A DNA stretch of 64,000 bases. It comes from a bacterium (GTDB lineage Bacteria; Chloroflexota; Anaerolineae; Caldilineales; Caldilineaceae). The notes beneath the pieces are model-generated. The model was not told where the DNA came from, searched no databases, and was given only the letters and a program-made list of their open reading frames with translations. This document shows, in pieces, positions 18,946 to 28,832 of the stretch; positions within the stretch are counted from its first letter, which is position 1; each line of letters opens with the position of its first letter. Where the stretch lies: contig WGMT01000028.1 of NCBI GenBank assembly GCA_016124945.1, positions 36,016-100,015 of the forward strand. The letters run 5' to 3'. Both the position numbers and the translations under genes were made by a program.

Positions 18946-21900
18946 ATGAATGAAATGCTGATAGTTCATCTGCTGGGTATGCCCGAGATACTTCTTGGCA
19001 GCGCGTTGTTTGCAGCGCCTGGCAAAGCACACGCAATGCTCTATTACCTGATTGCCACCCGACAGCCACTTAGCCGTGCTGCACTTGCCGAACTATTGTG
19101 GCCTGAGGCGGAGAACAATCTTGGCCGGCGGTATCTACGTAACCTGCTGGTTGGAATCCGCCCCAAACTGGGCAAGTATTTGAGCGTCAACAACGAGACC
19201 ATCGCTTTCCGTGAAGATAGCGATACATACGTCGATCTTTACGACTTGGCGACTGTCTTCACCCTGCCGATAGATGGAACCACAGCACAGCAGGTGAGTT
19301 CAGTCTTAAAAGTCATTAATGGTGAATTCTTGAAGGGTTTTGAGGTTTCCAAGGCACCGCGCTATGAGGAATGGTTACGTGAGGAACGCGAGTACTGGCA
19401 TACGAGAATTGTGGCGACTCACCTGCGGCTTGCAATGTACTATGCCGAACAGGGTGAGACAGACACCGCTGTTGACAAACTGGGGTGGCTACTGCGACTT
19501 GATCCCTGGCACGAGGTCGCCCACCAGGAGATGATCCGTCTCCTGGCGCAACAAGGCCGCCGCCTGGAAGCACTTAGCCATTTCAGACACGTGAGTGATC
19601 TATTTACGAAAGAACTGGGCATTCCTGTCAGCCAAGAGATCGCCGATCTGGCGGAGCATGTCCGCAGTGGAGACGTGGGGACAGGTCAGATCGAGCAACC
19701 AAACTTGATGGATGACCTGCCGAGCATATCATCGGCGACCGCGCCACGGTTTCTAGCCCCGCTCTATTTGACTCCTTGCCTTGGTCGACAGGAGGAGCTT
19801 GCGACGCTATCCGGTCTGTTGGTGGGTACACCACATCTGAGATTGGTTACTTTGGTGGGTTTGGGCGGTATCGGCAAAACCCGGCTTGCAACTCAGTTCG
19901 CCCATGAGGTGCGTAATGTCTTTGAGGACGGGGTGGTGATGGTTTCGCTTGAATCGGTTACTTCGGCGGACTTGCTTGTTGACACCATCGCCTCGGCCTT
20001 GGGTTGTGAATTTCTGGGAAACGTAGACACTTTCGATCAATTGAAACGCTTCCTGGCCCGCAAGCGGCTCTTATTGATCCTGGATAACTATGAGCAATTC
20101 CTTGTACAACAGGACGAGACGTCGTCCGACAATCGGGCGCTCGACCTGATCTCCGGCTTCTTGACCGAAGCACCTGAACTCAAAATCCTGGTCACCTCAC
20201 GCTCACCCCTTGGTCTTCGCGGCGAATGGCAGATGCCGCTTTCCGGCCTCACTTTCCCCGATGAAGCGATAGTCAACATTGACACAGAGGGTGAATACAG
20301 CGCCATTGATCTGTTTATGCAGACTGCGCACCGATTGAACGGCCGCCCACTAAAAGTTAACAAAAGTGAATGGCCTTGTCTCCATAAAATCTGCCACCTG
20401 GTTGATGGGCTGCCATTAGGTGTCGAACTGGCTGCATCGTGGACATCCATCCTTTCCTGCAAACAGATCGTCAACACCATTGAACAGAATCTTGTCTCCT
20501 TGAATACTCCTTTCCACGATGTCCCGTCGCGGCATAGCAGCCTCCTGGCGGTTTTCGAATCAACCTTGACTTCTTTGCCTGAAGCCCATCAGCGTATTTT
20601 TCGGCAGTTGGCAGTTTTTCAGGGTGGCTGTCAAGTGAATGCGGCGTTGTCTGTCGTGGGTGACGTATTCTTAGATCCCGGCGGAAATACACCACCAGTT
20701 CCTAGCAGTGGTAGAGATGCTCTATTTCCGCCGTATTATTTACGCCGGCGTGTACTGGATGCATTGCACACCCTTATTGGGCGCGGTTTGCTACGTTACA
20801 CAGAAGATGATACCGTTTTCAGCTTCCACCCTCTCTTGTGGCACTATGCAGGCGACAAGCTGGCACTTTTTCCTACAGAAGCGGCACAGGTGCGAACACG
20901 ACACGCCGCTTACTATCTTGATCAACTAGGCGATCCTGATCTCTTCGACAACATACAGATGTGGGTTTCGGCTATCTCAAAAGAATATGCAAATGTACGA
21001 GCCGCACTAACCTGGCAGCTCGAACAAGAACCAGAGGACGCGTTAGAGAGCGTCACCAGATTTTATCCCTACTGGCGTGAGAAGGGTCTGTTCGAAGAAG
21101 CTCGTTATTGGATCCTGACTTGCCTGGAACGGACGACATCGACAAGCAAGACGCGTGCGCTGGCACATGCGCAAGGCGTCGAAGTCACCAATGCGCTTCA
21201 ACAAGTCGAATTAGCGGAACGATTGCTGACTGAAGGGACAGAAATCTACCTTCTACTGAATGACACTTCAGGTCTGGCATCAGTTTACGAAATGCGCGGT
21301 TGGTTATGTTCGGGCTCTAACGAAAAGGCTGAGTACGAGAAAACAATAGAGTGGTTCTCGAAATGCCTGGCACTCTATCGCAATCTGAATGCTCCTGGCG
21401 CCATTGTCGACATCCTGTGTAAGATTGCAAAGTTTCATCGCCCTCCCGAACACCGTTACACAGATGCCCATGATCTTCTCGATGAGGCACTTGCAATCGC
21501 AATTGAACACAAATTACCCCAGAGCATCGCCGAATGCTATCTATATAAAGCCTTTGCCGCTTTTCATTTTGGATTCTATGAAGAGGCTGACGCCCATTAT
21601 AAAGTTTATTCGGCTTTTGGGGTTCGTTCCTGGGACGGCTTCAAGGAGCAACTAGGCGCGGAGATTGCTCTGCTGTTAGGTGATTTGCCAGCCGCCGAAC
21701 AGCAATTGCTTGCGACCCATGCCAAGTTCAAAGAGAGCGCACGTATCCTCGGCATTGCGACAACCAGCCTGCTAATCGGCAAAGTACTACGGCAACAGGG
21801 CAGGTTGGAAGAAGCTGTAACCTGGGATATTGAGGGTCTACAGATTGCCATTGATATCAAAGATGCACGGGTTACGGCACGTATTCTTGCAGATTTCGGG

Positions 21901-22152
21901 CTGATAGCGCTTGCTACAGCAGACTATGAGCGCGCTGCGTACCTGCTCTTCCTCGCCCAGAACTGGCTCGACCGTCTGCCTCCCTATCTCACCCCCAAAG
22001 ACCAACTAGAGTATTCACTTGCTGTGGATGAACTTCGCCTTCAAGTGGCACCCGAAACGCTAGATGAACTGCGTCTCCAGGTGGAGAAAAGCGACCCCAG
22101 GAGAGAAGCAATTCATTTACTCGTATCCCACAATAGGTACAGGTCGACTTAA
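18946..22152 (+). CDS. BTAD / NB-ARC / TPR transcriptional regulator (AfsR-like)
   Basis: A 1068-residue STAND-type regulator. Residues 1-240 hold a winged-helix-like DNA-binding region and the bacterial transcriptional activator domain. An NB-ARC NTPase follows, with P-loop GLGGIGKT at 305-312 and Walker B LLLILDNYE at 375-383. The C-terminal third (about 690-1050) is a TPR solenoid. Such proteins are off until a ligand or partner binds the repeats, after which nucleotide exchange drives oligomerisation and promoter activation. It starts at ATG 18946 with only a weak ribosome site. It lies next to two orphan kinases and a chemoreceptor, but no target genes can be inferred from position alone. 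Confidence 0.9.
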   Translation: MNEMLIVHLLGMPEILLGSALFAAPGKAHAMLYYLIATRQPLSRAALAELLWPEAENNLGRRYLRNLLVGIRPKLGKYLSVNNETIAFREDSDTYVDLYDLATVFTLPIDGTTAQQVSSVLKVINGEFLKGFEVSKAPRYEEWLREEREYWHTRIVATHLRLAMYYAEQGETDTAVDKLGWLLRLDPWHEVAHQEMIRLLAQQGRRLEALSHFRHVSDLFTKELGIPVSQEIADLAEHVRSGDVGTGQIEQPNLMDDLPSISSATAPRFLAPLYLTPCLGRQEELATLSGLLVGTPHLRLVTLVGLGGIGKTRLATQFAHEVRNVFEDGVVMVSLESVTSADLLVDTIASALGCEFLGNVDTFDQLKRFLARKRLLLILDNYEQFLVQQDETSSDNRALDLISGFLTEAPELKILVTSRSPLGLRGEWQMPLSGLTFPDEAIVNIDTEGEYSAIDLFMQTAHRLNGRPLKVNKSEWPCLHKICHLVDGLPLGVELAASWTSILSCKQIVNTIEQNLVSLNTPFHDVPSRHSSLLAVFESTLTSLPEAHQRIFRQLAVFQGGCQVNAALSVVGDVFLDPGGNTPPVPSSGRDALFPPYYLRRRVLDALHTLIGRGLLRYTEDDTVFSFHPLLWHYAGDKLALFPTEAAQVRTRHAAYYLDQLGDPDLFDNIQMWVSAISKEYANVRAALTWQLEQEPEDALESVTRFYPYWREKGLFEEARYWILTCLERTTSTSKTRALAHAQGVEVTNALQQVELAERLLTEGTEIYLLLNDTSGLASVYEMRGWLCSGSNEKAEYEKTIEWFSKCLALYRNLNAPGAIVDILCKIAKFHRPPEHRYTDAHDLLDEALAIAIEHKLPQSIAECYLYKAFAAFHFGFYEEADAHYKVYSAFGVRSWDGFKEQLGAEIALLLGDLPAAEQQLLATHAKFKESARILGIATTSLLIGKVLRQQGRLEEAVTWDIEGLQIAIDIKDARVTARILADFGLIALATADYERAAYLLFLAQNWLDRLPPYLTPKDQLEYSLAVDELRLQVAPETLDELRLQVEKSDPRREAIHLLVSHNRYRST

Positions 22153-22534
22153 CCAATTTCAAATATTCGCCGGCGTACAATAGCAGCCTATTCGTCTACC
22201 TCCTTTTGCCTCGCTCTTTGCCCCGCTAGAAACACCCATTCGGCACATAACGCATAAAAACCCGCTGAGCCATCTCAACTTAACGTACATTTTGCGCAAA
22301 AACACTTACCAAATCGTCATTAGAATCATCCCGATCTGACGCCGACAATGACGCTCACTGCGTACAATTTTAGCTATCAAACCTTTGTATCAACAGTATT
22401 GCCGTCTCAGTTTAGCTTTGTGCCTGGCAGGATATTGCCAGGCAACGCTTGTTGCCTCACGTGTATGGAACGGGCATAAATCATTGAAGCTTCATCTATC
22501 ATTTGTGGGTATCAGTTCTAGGGGGGATGCAAAA
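22153..22534. other. Intergenic region upstream of chemoreceptor
   Basis: About 380 bases with no credible gene; the open frame that reaches back to 22385 lacks a start signal. A small hairpin (GCCTGGCA at 22422-22429 with TGCCAGGC at 22436-22443) lies about 90 bases before the chemoreceptor start and would be in its leader. I do not recognise a known riboswitch. Confidence 0.5.
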
Positions 22535-25519
22535 ATGACTTCATTCATGGGTAGATTCACCAATCTAAGTGTGCGTGCGCAGATGATCACACTCGGCGTT
22601 GGCTGTGTGTCAGTGACAGCCCTCGTACTTTGTTTAGTGATGATCTGGCAAAGTCAAATTTTCTTAGCAAAAGCCAACCAAGACGTGGATTTAATAATTG
22701 ACATGGATCTTCACAACATTGCAGAAGGCGTCTACAACAATGTGAAGGCGCAGGATGAACTCTTGCGGCAGATGGTCGAACACAATTTGGCCGTTGCACA
22801 ACACCTCATCGAGGGTATGGATGGCGTACGCGTAACCGAGGAGACCGTTGCGTGGAACGCGATTGACCAGTTCACGCGCCAATCCACGACTGTAGAGATT
22901 CCACAGTTCTGGTTAGGCAACGCACAGTTGCGCGAAAACAAGCTCCTCACTGTAGAAACCCCACTTGTCGATGAGATCAGCAAACTGGTTGGTGGCACCG
23001 CAACGATTTTCCAGAAAATGAATGACAGTGGCGACATGCTGCGCATTGCAACCAATGTTGAAACATTGGACGGCGAGCGGGCGATCGGCACTTATATCCC
23101 GGCCACCCAACCGGACGGGAGTGCAAATTCCGTTGTTGCCACACTGTTGCAAGGAGAAACCTATCGAGGTGTCGCTTTTGTCGTCGATGCATGGTATGTC
23201 ACCGCGTATCAACCCCTATTTGATGATCAGGGTGACGTCATCGGTGCGCTCTATGTAGGCATCAAACAGGAGAGTGTCGAATCACTGCGCAGTGCAATTC
23301 AGCAAACAAAGGTCGGCGAATCCGGTTACGTCTATGTTCTTGGTGGGCAAGGAGCGGATCGAGGGCACTACATCATCTCGAATGGTGGTTCGCGCGATGG
23401 CGAAGACCTCTGGTCGCTACAAGATACAGAGGGTCGCTACTTCATTCAAGCAATGGTAGAAAAAGCCGTCGTTCTGGCGCCCTACACGACGGACAGCGTC
23501 CGCTACATCTGGAGAGAAACCTCGGAAGCAGAGGCAAAGCCGAAAGTCGTTCGGTTGGCCTATTATGAACCCTGGGATTGGGTGATTGTGGTTAGCGCAT
23601 ATGATGATGACTTTCAATCTTTCCACACTTCTTTGAGCGATGGCCGGGCCAATATGTTGGGTATCAGTATTGCCGCCGCCGTCGTCTTGCTGGCGGTGGG
23701 GAGCCTGCTCACCTACCTCTACGCACGTCGGCTGACGCGTCCGCTACAGGAGATGGTCATTGCTGCGGACAATCTAGCGGCCGGTGATATTGATCAGCAG
23801 GTCCACTATCAAAGCCGGAATGAAGTGGGGCAGCTTGCAGCATCCTTTCGCCATATGATCGACTATCAACAAGGAATGGCAGATGCGGCTGCATACCTTG
23901 CCAAAGGCGAACTAGACGTACAGGTCGCGCCCAAGTCGGCCCAAGACAAACTGGGCAACGCCTTCCAACGCATGATCGGCTATCAGCAAGAGATGGCCAC
24001 GGCCGCGGGTCAATTGGCATTGGGTGATCTGGCAGTGCGTGTCACAGCCAAATCCGAAAAAGATGTGCTTGGCAACGCATTTGCAGCCATGATCGGCTAT
24101 CAACAGAGTGTGGCTACGGCATTAGGAGAGGTCGCCCAGGGCAACCTCACCGTTGAGGTCGCGCCGCTTTCAGAAAAGGACGTCTTGGGCCATGCCGTCA
24201 AGTCGATGGTCCTCCAACTGCGCAACACAGTGGGCAATGTGCAGGCCAACGCGCGTCGCCTGATTTCCTCCAGCCGCCAACTGGGCCAGGTCTCTGAACA
24301 GACCGCCGACGCAACCCGGCAGATTACGCAGACGATTGATCTGATGGCAGGCACCACCCAACAGGTTGCACAGACGATCGGCCAGGTAGCGCTGGGCGCA
24401 GCCCAACAGGCCGAAGTGATGGAACAAAGCCGTGCTATTGTCGAAGAGCAGGATGCTGTCATCACCCGCATTGCACAGGGTTCAGAACAACAGACAATTT
24501 CCATCGACGCCGCCGATCAGATCTTTCATGGGCAGTTGGCAGCCGCGATTGGGCAGGTTGAGAATGCCAGCAACGCCAGCGATCACGCCGTAACCATCGC
24601 AATGCAGGCGGCTCAATCCGGCTCGCAGGCCGTCAGTAGGACGATTGCCGGGATCAACACCGTCGCCAAGACAGCCGATCATGTCACCCACCGCATCAAT
24701 GAAATGGGCAAACACTCGCAGCAGATCGGTGCCATTGTAGAGGTGATCAACGAGATCGCCGAACGCACCAATTTGTTGTCTCTCAATGCCGCCATCGAAG
24801 CCGCCCGCGCCGGTGAACATGGGAAAGGCTTCGCTGTGGTGGCCGATGAAGTGCGAAAACTAGCCGACCGGTCGGCCCGCTCGGCAACTGAAATTTCCGA
24901 ACTGGTATCCACGGTGCAAAACACGGCCAATCAGGCGGTGAAAGCCATGGAAGAGAACGATCGACAGGTGCAGCAAGGGCTGCAAACTGCGGGTGACGCA
25001 GAGACGGCGCTGGCCGGCATCAGCGAGTCCATGGCGCAGGTAGGTGGGCAGATGCAGCAGTTGCAAACCGCCATTGCTGCGCTGAGTGATAGCAGCGGCA
25101 AGGTACAGGGTGCTATGCAGCAGGTAGCCACTGTTATTGAAGAGAATCTGAATGCTACGGCTGCGCTCACGGCCAGTCATGCGCCGATTCAACATGCGCT
25201 GGCTGAAATCGCCAGTGTTGCCGAAGAAAATAGCGCTGCCGCCGAAGAAGTCGCTGCCTCGGCAGAAGAGAACAGCGCTTCCGTGGAAGAGATCAGCGCC
25301 ATGACCAAGGCCGTCAATTCGCAGGTGGAAGAAGTGAGCCAGGCCATTTACTCACTTTCGACAGTGGCGAACGACCTCGAAGCAATTGTTGCAACTTTCC
25401 ATCTGCCGGATGCTGAAGAGCATTCGGCAGATGCGGCAAACCGGCAAGTTGTTTCCAACAGCAACGGGTGGCGGGCTACGCCCCAGGCGCTCACAACAGT
25501 CGTCAACGGCCGGCACTAG
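22535..25519 (+). CDS. Methyl-accepting chemotaxis protein with Cache sensor and tandem HAMP units
   Basis: 994 residues from ATG 22535, which has a GGGGGGA site ahead of it. One transmembrane helix (about 14-38), a large periplasmic Cache-type sensor (about 45-365) and a second helix (about 373-396) come first, then a HAMP domain. Three further HAMP-like units of exactly 39 residues each follow (441-479, 480-518, 519-557; each begins MIxYQQ, except a conservative change in the third). The signalling hairpin follows, with the conserved tip [21 protein letters not shown] near 736-757. A poly-HAMP chain would transmit periplasmic ligand state to CheA. No che genes are nearby. A terminator hairpin lies 27 bases after the stop. 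Confidence 0.95.
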   Translation: MTSFMGRFTNLSVRAQMITLGVGCVSVTALVLCLVMIWQSQIFLAKANQDVDLIIDMDLHNIAEGVYNNVKAQDELLRQMVEHNLAVAQHLIEGMDGVRVTEETVAWNAIDQFTRQSTTVEIPQFWLGNAQLRENKLLTVETPLVDEISKLVGGTATIFQKMNDSGDMLRIATNVETLDGERAIGTYIPATQPDGSANSVVATLLQGETYRGVAFVVDAWYVTAYQPLFDDQGDVIGALYVGIKQESVESLRSAIQQTKVGESGYVYVLGGQGADRGHYIISNGGSRDGEDLWSLQDTEGRYFIQAMVEKAVVLAPYTTDSVRYIWRETSEAEAKPKVVRLAYYEPWDWVIVVSAYDDDFQSFHTSLSDGRANMLGISIAAAVVLLAVGSLLTYLYARRLTRPLQEMVIAADNLAAGDIDQQVHYQSRNEVGQLAASFRHMIDYQQGMADAAAYLAKGELDVQVAPKSAQDKLGNAFQRMIGYQQEMATAAGQLALGDLAVRVTAKSEKDVLGNAFAAMIGYQQSVATALGEVAQGNLTVEVAPLSEKDVLGHAVKSMVLQLRNTVGNVQANARRLISSSRQLGQVSEQTADATRQITQTIDLMAGTTQQVAQTIGQVALGAAQQAEVMEQSRAIVEEQDAVITRIAQGSEQQTISIDAADQIFHGQLAAAIGQVENASNASDHAVTIAMQAAQSGSQAVSRTIAGINTVAKTADHVTHRINEMGKHSQQIGAIVEVINEIAERTNLLSLNAAIEAARAGEHGKGFAVVADEVRKLADRSARSATEISELVSTVQNTANQAVKAMEENDRQVQQGLQTAGDAETALAGISESMAQVGGQMQQLQTAIAALSDSSGKVQGAMQQVATVIEENLNATAALTASHAPIQHALAEIASVAEENSAAAEEVAASAEENSASVEEISAMTKAVNSQVEEVSQAIYSLSTVANDLEAIVATFHLPDAEEHSADAANRQVVSNSNGWRATPQALTTVVNGRH

Positions 25520-25546
25520 CAAATCCAGGTATCAGTTACCCGCTCA

Positions 25547-25590
25547 AAACCGGTCATGGCAGAGGATAACTCCTCTGCCATGACCGGTTT
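25547..25590. terminator. Hairpin between convergent genes
   Basis: Perfect 20-bp stem (25547-25566 with 25571-25590) and a 4-base loop, 27 bases after the chemoreceptor stop and before the end of the convergent AhpD-like gene. A-run on one side and T-run on the other make it a plausible bidirectional intrinsic terminator. Confidence 0.8.
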
Positions 25591-25666
25591 AACGGCAATC
25601 CATTGAAGAGTCCGCTGTGCCATCGCGCAATCCAATTACCCGAAGCGGACAAGGTATCGCCACCAC

Positions 25667-26236
25667 TCAGCCAACCGGTTCACCCAGTGTCTGCATTAGC
25701 CGGTTCGCCCAGGCAAACATGGCAATGACATGGCTCAGATCGAGGATCTCTAGCTCGGTCAACCCTACGCTGCGCAGGGTGGCCAAATCCTCGGCGGCGA
25801 TCTGCTGTGGTGTGAGCGTAAGCTTGACCGAATAGTCGACGATGGCACGAGAACGAGGATCGAGTTCAGTCTCGACACCCTCGGTGAGGATGCGTGTGAT
25901 CAGCTCAGGTTGTTTGGTCAACTGGGCATAGCGCTGGGCATGGACGGATGCACAGTAGACACAGCCGTTGACCCGCGAAACAGCCACACTGGCCAGCTCA
26001 CGATCCGCACGGGACAGCCCCCGCTTTCCATACATCACGGCGTTGAAGAGCCGTGAACGCTGGCGCAACACCTCCACATCGTGGACGAGGAGCAGGTAAT
26101 AGGGCGATGTCTTGGCCGAAGGGTGACTCTCCTCCAGCACGGCAAGTTGATCAGGCGTGGCCTCGTCTAGCTGGACTGTGTCGAGCCAGGCCTGCCATAC
26201 AACTGGATCAATGGTGAATGCGCGTGACTGTGTCAT
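25667..26236 (-). CDS. AhpD/CMD-family peroxidase-like protein
   Basis: A 189-residue alkylhydroperoxidase-D-like protein. The redox pair C92-V-Y-C95 followed by H99 is the AhpD active-site pattern, in which the cysteines reduce peroxides and are recycled by a dihydrolipoyl partner. Its ATG overlaps the stop of the preceding CMD gene by four bases, so the two are translationally coupled and probably form a complex. From memory, this kind of pair resembles the Avi_7169 and Avi_7170 families, which occur with peptide-type ABC importers such as the one directly upstream. Last gene of the operon. Confidence 0.88.
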   Translation of the reverse strand: MTQSRAFTIDPVVWQAWLDTVQLDEATPDQLAVLEESHPSAKTSPYYLLLVHDVEVLRQRSRLFNAVMYGKRGLSRADRELASVAVSRVNGCVYCASVHAQRYAQLTKQPELITRILTEGVETELDPRSRAIVDYSVKLTLTPQQIAAEDLATLRSVGLTELEILDLSHVIAMFAWANRLMQTLGEPVG

Positions 26237-26763
26237 GCTTCCTCCGCAAAGAGTTGGGCAACGGCCAGTAACCGTATCTGGAAACTGAGAAACGAGACCA
26301 ACTGGGCCAGGGTCACGACTTCGCTTACGCTTAACCCGGCGCTTAGGAGCGCAGTGGTATCGGCGGGGGTGGCGTCCCCCGGGGCATGGGTCAACAGATC
26401 GGTGTGGCGCAGGATGGCGGCCTGCCGCGGCGTGAAGCGATCCTCGGCGGGGAAGGCAGCTACAGAAGCAAGGGTCTCGTCGGCGACGCCAATCGCGACC
26501 AGTTGTTGCCGGTAGTGGGCTACGAGATCGCTGCTCTCGGTGAGGATGGCGACCCGCAGCGCGACCAATGCGCGTTCAGTCAGGCTAAGCCCACTCGCCT
26601 CTGCTGGTGCAAGCAGGGCATCATAACTACCCTGGATGTAAGCCGCCACATCGGCGCGCTCTCTGCGCAGGGCCGCCGCCGGGGAATCAGTATCAATCCC
26701 GGCGAGGAGGTTGATCAGATCGACAGTTGTTTCGGTGGAGTCGGGAAGTTCTGATGCAGCCAT
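26233..26763 (-). CDS. CMD-domain protein (Avi_7170-like)
   Basis: A 176-residue, alanine-rich helical protein of the carboxymuconolactone-decarboxylase-like fold. Unlike its coupled neighbour it has no cysteine pair, so it is probably a structural or substrate-binding partner rather than a peroxidase. AAAGGA precedes ATG 26763 at a good distance. Fifty-four bases separate it from the upstream permease. The context of binding protein, two permeases and two CMD proteins suggests oxidation-sensitive processing of an imported small molecule. Confidence 0.82.
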   Translation of the reverse strand: MAASELPDSTETTVDLINLLAGIDTDSPAAALRRERADVAAYIQGSYDALLAPAEASGLSLTERALVALRVAILTESSDLVAHYRQQLVAIGVADETLASVAAFPAEDRFTPRQAAILRHTDLLTHAPGDATPADTTALLSAGLSVSEVVTLAQLVSFLSFQIRLLAVAQLFAEEA

Positions 26764-26817
26764 TCTTTTTCCTTTCGGTATCTGTTAAACACAAAGTTGA
26801 AGCACTTGCCTCGATCC

Positions 26818-27723
26818 CTAGAGGCGTTTCTGTCGGCGAGGATCAAGGATGTGGTTCAAACCATCACCAAGCAAGTAGACACCCAAAACCAACAACATGA
26901 TCGCAGTACCGGGGGCCAAGGCATACCAGGGCGCATAGGACATATAGCCGCGCCCAATACTCAACATCGATCCCCACGAGGGAGCCGGTAACGGCACACC
27001 CAGCCCCAGGAAACTGAGGGCTGATTCCAGCAAGACCGCCGAGGCGAAAGCTTCGGTCATACGCACAATCACCGTCGCCAATGTATTGGGCAAAATCGTG
27101 CGAAAGAGGATGCGCAATGGGTGCACGCCAACTGCGCGGGCCGCTTCTACATAGTCTTTGTAGCGTTCAGCCAGGACGTTGGCCCGTGTCAACCGGGCAA
27201 AAACTGGGATGTTCACAATGGCAACCGCCAGGATCGCGTTGGTGATGCCTGGCCCCAACACAGCCAGGATCACAATTGCCAGCAAGATGGTGGGAAAGGC
27301 GAGAATGGCATCAAACAGACGCATCACAATGCTATCGAGCCAGCCGCCAAAGTAACCGGTGAAGAGGCCCGCCGTCACCCCGATCACGGTGGCAATGGCG
27401 ACGGAGGCTGTCCCCACCAAGAAGGCAGTGCGCCCGGCATAAAGAAGTCGGCTGAACAGATCGCGCCCGAATTCGTCCGCGCCGAATAGATAGGTCCACG
27501 AAGGCGGGGCAAAACGATCTACGGTGGTCATTGTGAATGGATCATGGGGTGCCAACAGTGGAGCCAGCAAGGCAATTGTCAACATAAACAGCGTCACTAT
27601 CAACCCTGTCAATCCGAGTCGATGGCGGATCAAGGCGCGCAGAAACAGTTGCTCGCTTTTGGGCAACACCTCGGGCTGAGTTGAGGAAGGAAGAGCCGTC
27701 GGCAACTTCACTTGCTTCAGCAT
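26818..27723 (-). CDS. Peptide-type ABC transporter permease (DppC-like)
   Basis: A 301-residue inner-membrane permease: a cytoplasmic N-terminus, a first helix near 30-55 followed by a periplasmic loop, then about five helices. The EAA loop EAARAVGVHPLRILFRTILPN lies in the second half. ATG 27723 is chosen over TTG 27729 because AAGGA lies six bases before the ATG. Nineteen bases separate it from the DppB-like partner. No DppD/DppF ATPase genes are adjacent, so ATPases must be supplied elsewhere. Confidence 0.93.
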   Translation of the reverse strand: MLKQVKLPTALPSSTQPEVLPKSEQLFLRALIRHRLGLTGLIVTLFMLTIALLAPLLAPHDPFTMTTVDRFAPPSWTYLFGADEFGRDLFSRLLYAGRTAFLVGTASVAIATVIGVTAGLFTGYFGGWLDSIVMRLFDAILAFPTILLAIVILAVLGPGITNAILAVAIVNIPVFARLTRANVLAERYKDYVEAARAVGVHPLRILFRTILPNTLATVIVRMTEAFASAVLLESALSFLGLGVPLPAPSWGSMLSIGRGYMSYAPWYALAPGTAIMLLVLGVYLLGDGLNHILDPRRQKRL

Positions 27724-27742
27724 GGACAATCCTTAAGTGAGG

Positions 27743-28690
27743 CTACAGATTGCGACGAATACGGGGATCAATCCAACCATAGGCCAGATCGGTGATCAAA
27801 TTGACCACGAGAAAAACAATTACAATGAAAAGTACGTTCGCCTGCAACAGTTGATAGTCGCGCCGTTCAATGGCCTGAATGGTCAAGCGCCCCACCCCTG
27901 GCCAGGCATAGATCGATTCCACAATAATCGCACCGCTGAGCAGATCGCCTAGTTGCAGCCCCAAGATCGTCACCACCGGAATCAACGCGTTGGGCAGGGC
28001 ATGGCGCACCAGGATCAGCCGCTCACTCAGCCCTTTGGCCTTGGCCGCGCGTAGATAATCCTGGCTCATCACCTCAAGCAACGCCGTGCGCAGGTAGCGC
28101 ACCAACGACGCCGCCACGCCGATCCCCAGTGTGAACGCCGGCATGAAGAGTGAGCGCAAGTACAACACCGGATCGTCGGCGAAATCAGGACGGCCCGACG
28201 GCGGCAAGATCTGCCAGTGCACGCTGAAGATCAGGATCAGCAGGATGAGCAGATAGTAGCCGGGCATGGCAAAGGCCAGCGCCGAAAAGAGCGTCGTCAG
28301 CACATCACCGAAACTACCTGGGCGCACAGCAGCCCAGATCCCCAGTGGAAACGCGATCAAGATGCCGATGAGCAGCGCCGCCAGCGCAACTTCGACAGTG
28401 GCCGAGATGCGTTGACCGATCAACTGCGCCACTGGGTAGTTGTTCAGATACGACACACCCAGATCCCCGCTGAAGATGTTACGCAGCCAGATGAGATATT
28501 GCATCCACAGCGGCTGATCCAGGCCGTACCGTTGACGCAACGCCGCAAGCTGTTCATCCGTGGCATTAGGGCCCGCAATGATCTCCGCCGGATCGCCTGG
28601 GATCAGGTGGATGATCATAAAAACGCCAATCGAGATCAGCAAGATAACAGGCACCAACTGCCAGATACGGCGCAATGCATAGGTCGACAT
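27743..28690 (-). CDS. Peptide-type ABC transporter permease (DppB-like)
   Basis: A 315-residue permease starting at ATG 28690 (GGGGA ribosome site); the open frame extends upstream but lacks a start signal there. The family signature IHLIPGDPAE is near residues 25-34. A short periplasmic domain is followed by six helices in total, and the C-terminus has the typical LAYGWIDPRI ending. With the DppC-like partner it forms the channel fed by the binding protein encoded upstream. Confidence 0.93.
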   Translation of the reverse strand: MSTYALRRIWQLVPVILLISIGVFMIIHLIPGDPAEIIAGPNATDEQLAALRQRYGLDQPLWMQYLIWLRNIFSGDLGVSYLNNYPVAQLIGQRISATVEVALAALLIGILIAFPLGIWAAVRPGSFGDVLTTLFSALAFAMPGYYLLILLILIFSVHWQILPPSGRPDFADDPVLYLRSLFMPAFTLGIGVAASLVRYLRTALLEVMSQDYLRAAKAKGLSERLILVRHALPNALIPVVTILGLQLGDLLSGAIIVESIYAWPGVGRLTIQAIERRDYQLLQANVLFIVIVFLVVNLITDLAYGWIDPRIRRNL

Positions 28691-28749
28691 GATGATTTCC
28701 CCGTGGCATGTGATCTTCCAATGCCATTCAGTACTCAATGAAGAATGTT

Positions 28750-28796
28750 GTGTGTATTGTGCAGGTGGGCCGACGGCCCACCTGCACAATACACAC
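28750..28796. terminator. Stem-loop between binding protein and permease genes
   Basis: Perfect 22-bp inverted repeat (28750-28771 with 28775-28796) with a 3-base loop, 36 bases beyond the binding-protein stop. It lacks a T-run. It is the same arrangement as after the other three binding-protein genes in the window. Confidence 0.85.
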
Positions 28797-28832
28797 CCTG
28801 CGATTTTGTTTACAGAGGACTAAGGACGTGTG

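Noticed and set aside
22385..22534. 50 extra N-terminal residues on the chemoreceptor
   Set aside because: No ribosome site at 22385, whereas ATG 22535 has a G-rich site and gives a normal receptor N-terminus.
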